A stretch of DNA of 7,376 nt from NCBI GenBank assembly GCA_937952995.1, contig CALFYB010000426.1, forward strand, positions 1 to 7,376, in the 5' to 3' direction. The translations under genes and the position numbers were made by a program. This DNA comes from an uncultured Caulobacteraceae bacterium. GTDB lineage: Bacteria; Pseudomonadota; Alphaproteobacteria; Caulobacterales; Caulobacteraceae. Within the stretch, counting starts at the first letter, position 1, and each line of letters starts with the position of its first letter. The notes under the pieces are model-generated. The model saw nothing but the letters and a program-made list of their open reading frames with translations. It did no database searches and was not told where the DNA came from. Positions 6,493 through 7,376 of the stretch are shown piece by piece.

Positions 6493-6540
6493 TTAGGAAA
6501 ATAATCCTAACAACCTAGAATTTTAGGAAAGTTATCCTCG
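6493..6540. promoter_or_regulatory. Operator-like array of TAGGA/TCCTA half-sites
   Basis: The element TTAGGA-N6-TCCTAA (6493-6510) is a perfect dyad. A second copy, TTAGGA-N6-TCCTCG (6523-6540), begins exactly 30 bp later. Between them CCTA (6514-6517) pairs with TAGG (6524-6527), again with a 6-bp spacer. Five half-sites thus centre near 6496, 6507, 6516, 6526 and 6537, about one helical turn apart. This looks like a cooperative operator controlling the gene at 6595. Several half-sites read like degenerate DnaA boxes, for example TTATCCTCG at 6532-6540 against TTATCCACA. Confidence 0.6.
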
Positions 6541-6582
6541 CCCATTGAGGGTTTGGCTAAGCTGTGTCTCGTCATTGGATTG

Positions 6583-6590
6583 CGAGGATA
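6583..6590 (+). promoter_or_regulatory. Shine-Dalgarno region of the DnaA-like gene, complementary to the operator
   Basis: CGAGGATA at 6583-6590 contains the Shine-Dalgarno (GAGGA, 6 nt before the ATG). It is the exact reverse complement of TATCCTCG at 6533-6540. A transcript starting upstream of 6533, such as read-through from the PAS gene, could fold to hide the ribosome binding site. Confidence 0.4.
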
Positions 6591-6594
6591 GCCC

Positions 6595-6975
6595 ATGAGC
6601 CGATTGCGCCCTGCCCTGAAAACTATTGACCCAGTAAGCTCCAATCATCGAACCGACAGTCGTCGAGATCGTTTGCAAGCGGCCTTTGTGACCAGCCTTG
6701 TGTCTATGGCCACGGGGGTCAGTCCAGGCGATATCAGTTCACGGACGCGCAATCGCGCCGAGGCGGCGCGCGCCCGCCAAATTGCCATGTATCTCAGCCA
6801 TATCAGTTTTGAGTGGCCCTTGACCCGCGTCGGTGCCGCCTTTGGCCGTGATCGGACCACGGCGGGCTATGCTTGCCATCTGGTTGAGGACCTGCGTGAT
6901 GATGCGGACTTCGACGCCCACCTCAGCATCATGGAGGCTTGCCTAAAATATGTCCCGCAGGTTCGCGTGAACTGA
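6595..6975 (+). CDS. Stand-alone DnaA domain IV-like helix-turn-helix protein
   Basis: A 126-aa protein whose residues about 40-118 match the DNA-binding domain IV of the replication initiator DnaA, while the AAA+ ATPase and domains I/II are missing. The match covers VSPGDISSRTRNR (42-54), ARARQIAMYLSH (58-69) and the helix-turn-helix WPLTRVGAAFGRDRTTAGYA (74-93). Arg61 corresponds to E. coli DnaA Arg399, which contacts the DnaA box. The signature D-H-T-T is D-R-T-T here (86-89), so the base-contacting His434 is Arg and binding specificity may differ. It cannot hydrolyse ATP or load a helicase; a transcription-factor role or competition at DnaA sites is likely, by inference. The start ATG 6595 has a good Shine-Dalgarno. 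An operator-like array lies just upstream. The TGA stop directly abuts the stop of the convergent SufE gene. Confidence 0.88.
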   Translation: MSRLRPALKTIDPVSSNHRTDSRRDRLQAAFVTSLVSMATGVSPGDISSRTRNRAEAARARQIAMYLSHISFEWPLTRVGAAFGRDRTTAGYACHLVEDLRDDADFDAHLSIMEACLKYVPQVRVN

Positions 6976-7376
6976 TTAGGGGCGCACGGCCGAGGCGTCG
7001 CGCCGGATCCGCTCGACCATGGCCCTGAGGCCATTAGAGCGCTGGCTCGATAGGGCACCGCTGAGACCCAAACGCTCAAAGGCCTTCTGTGCATCAAAGG
7101 CGAGGATGTCTTGAGCTGTTCTGTTGGAATAGAGCCTCAGGACCAGGGCCACCAATCCCCGCACAATGTGGGCGTCGGAATCGCCTCGGAAGGTCAAATG
7201 GGTTCCGTCCGTGGTTTCTGTGACCAACCAGACTTGGCTCGCACAGCCCCGGACCTTGTTCTGGTCGTTGCGCTCGGTGTCGCTGAGGGGGGCAAGGTCT
7301 CGGCCCAGATCGATGACGTGGCGATAGCGCTCTTCCCAGTCGCCGAGCATCTCAAACTCGGCTTCTAGATCGTCTA
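6976..7376 (-). CDS. sufE: SufE family cysteine desulfuration protein (5' end beyond the window)
   Basis: SufE accepts persulfide sulfur from the cysteine desulfurase SufS and passes it to the SufBCD scaffold in iron-sulfur cluster assembly in the cytoplasm. The hallmark NKVRGCASQVWL is present; its cysteine corresponds to the sulfur-accepting Cys51 of E. coli SufE. The visible frame has a Met codon at 7348-7350, but it stays open to the edge with a SufE-like N-terminal sequence (DDLEAEFEMLGDWEERY), so the real start lies beyond 7376 and the gene is cut by the window. Only the first dozen or so residues should be missing, given a usual length of about 140 aa. It ends tail to tail with the DnaA-like gene, with no base between the two stop codons and no terminator. 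No other suf genes are visible. Confidence 0.95.
   Translation of the reverse strand, partial: DDLEAEFEMLGDWEERYRHVIDLGRDLAPLSDTERNDQNKVRGCASQVWLVTETTDGTHLTFRGDSDAHIVRGLVALVLRLYSNRTAQDILAFDAQKAFERLGLSGALSSQRSNGLRAMVERIRRDASAVRP

Noticed and set aside
6489..6512. CtrA box (TTAA-N7-TTAA) near the end of the PAS gene
   Set aside because: Only one TTAA is present with no properly spaced partner; the TTAGGA/TCCTAA dyad explains the sequence better.

Overview
The window looks like chromosome of an alphaproteobacterium, most probably Caulobacterales (genus not determinable from this sequence). The pointers are a MucR/Ros-family regulator, a small PAS protein of a type common in alphaproteobacteria, a stand-alone DnaA domain-IV protein, a GC-rich palindromic intergenic repeat, and sparse GANTC (CcrM methylation) sites that pile up in one intergenic region. 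No IS element, integrase, tRNA, rRNA or CRISPR array is visible.

Left half (1-4955): a carboxylic acid/alcohol catabolic block. Three minus-strand genes probably form one operon, transcribed from about 3900 down to 81: an FAD-dependent GMC alcohol dehydrogenase, an acyl-CoA synthetase/AMP-ligase and a MaoC-type hydratase. A crotonase-fold enoyl-CoA hydratase/isomerase diverges from them on the plus strand, sharing a roughly 195-bp promoter region that holds several short palindromes. Together they suggest oxidation of an alcohol, activation of the acid to its CoA thioester, and isomerisation or hydration of the unsaturated acyl-CoA. No acyl-CoA dehydrogenase, thiolase or aldehyde dehydrogenase is present, so the substrate stays unknown. 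A REP-like palindromic repeat abuts the end of the operon.

Middle (4956-5374): a 419-bp AT-rich stretch without a convincing gene, apparently the long leader/regulatory region of the MucR gene.

Right half (5375-7376): a regulatory block on the plus strand: MucR/Ros regulator, strong intrinsic terminator, single-domain PAS protein, then a 126-aa protein consisting essentially of DnaA domain IV without the AAA+ ATPase. A SufE gene converges on the last of these with zero spacing and runs off the right edge. Two regulatory structures stand out. Nine GANTC sites lie within 202 bp (5794-5995) around the terminator and the PAS promoter, against seven in the rest of the window. A five-half-site array of TAGGA/TCCTA elements, spaced about one helical turn apart, lies just upstream of the DnaA-domain-IV gene. 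My main hypothesis is a methylation-tuned, cell-cycle-linked regulatory module (MucR, PAS, DnaA-IV-like). The sites are seen directly; the functional link is inference.
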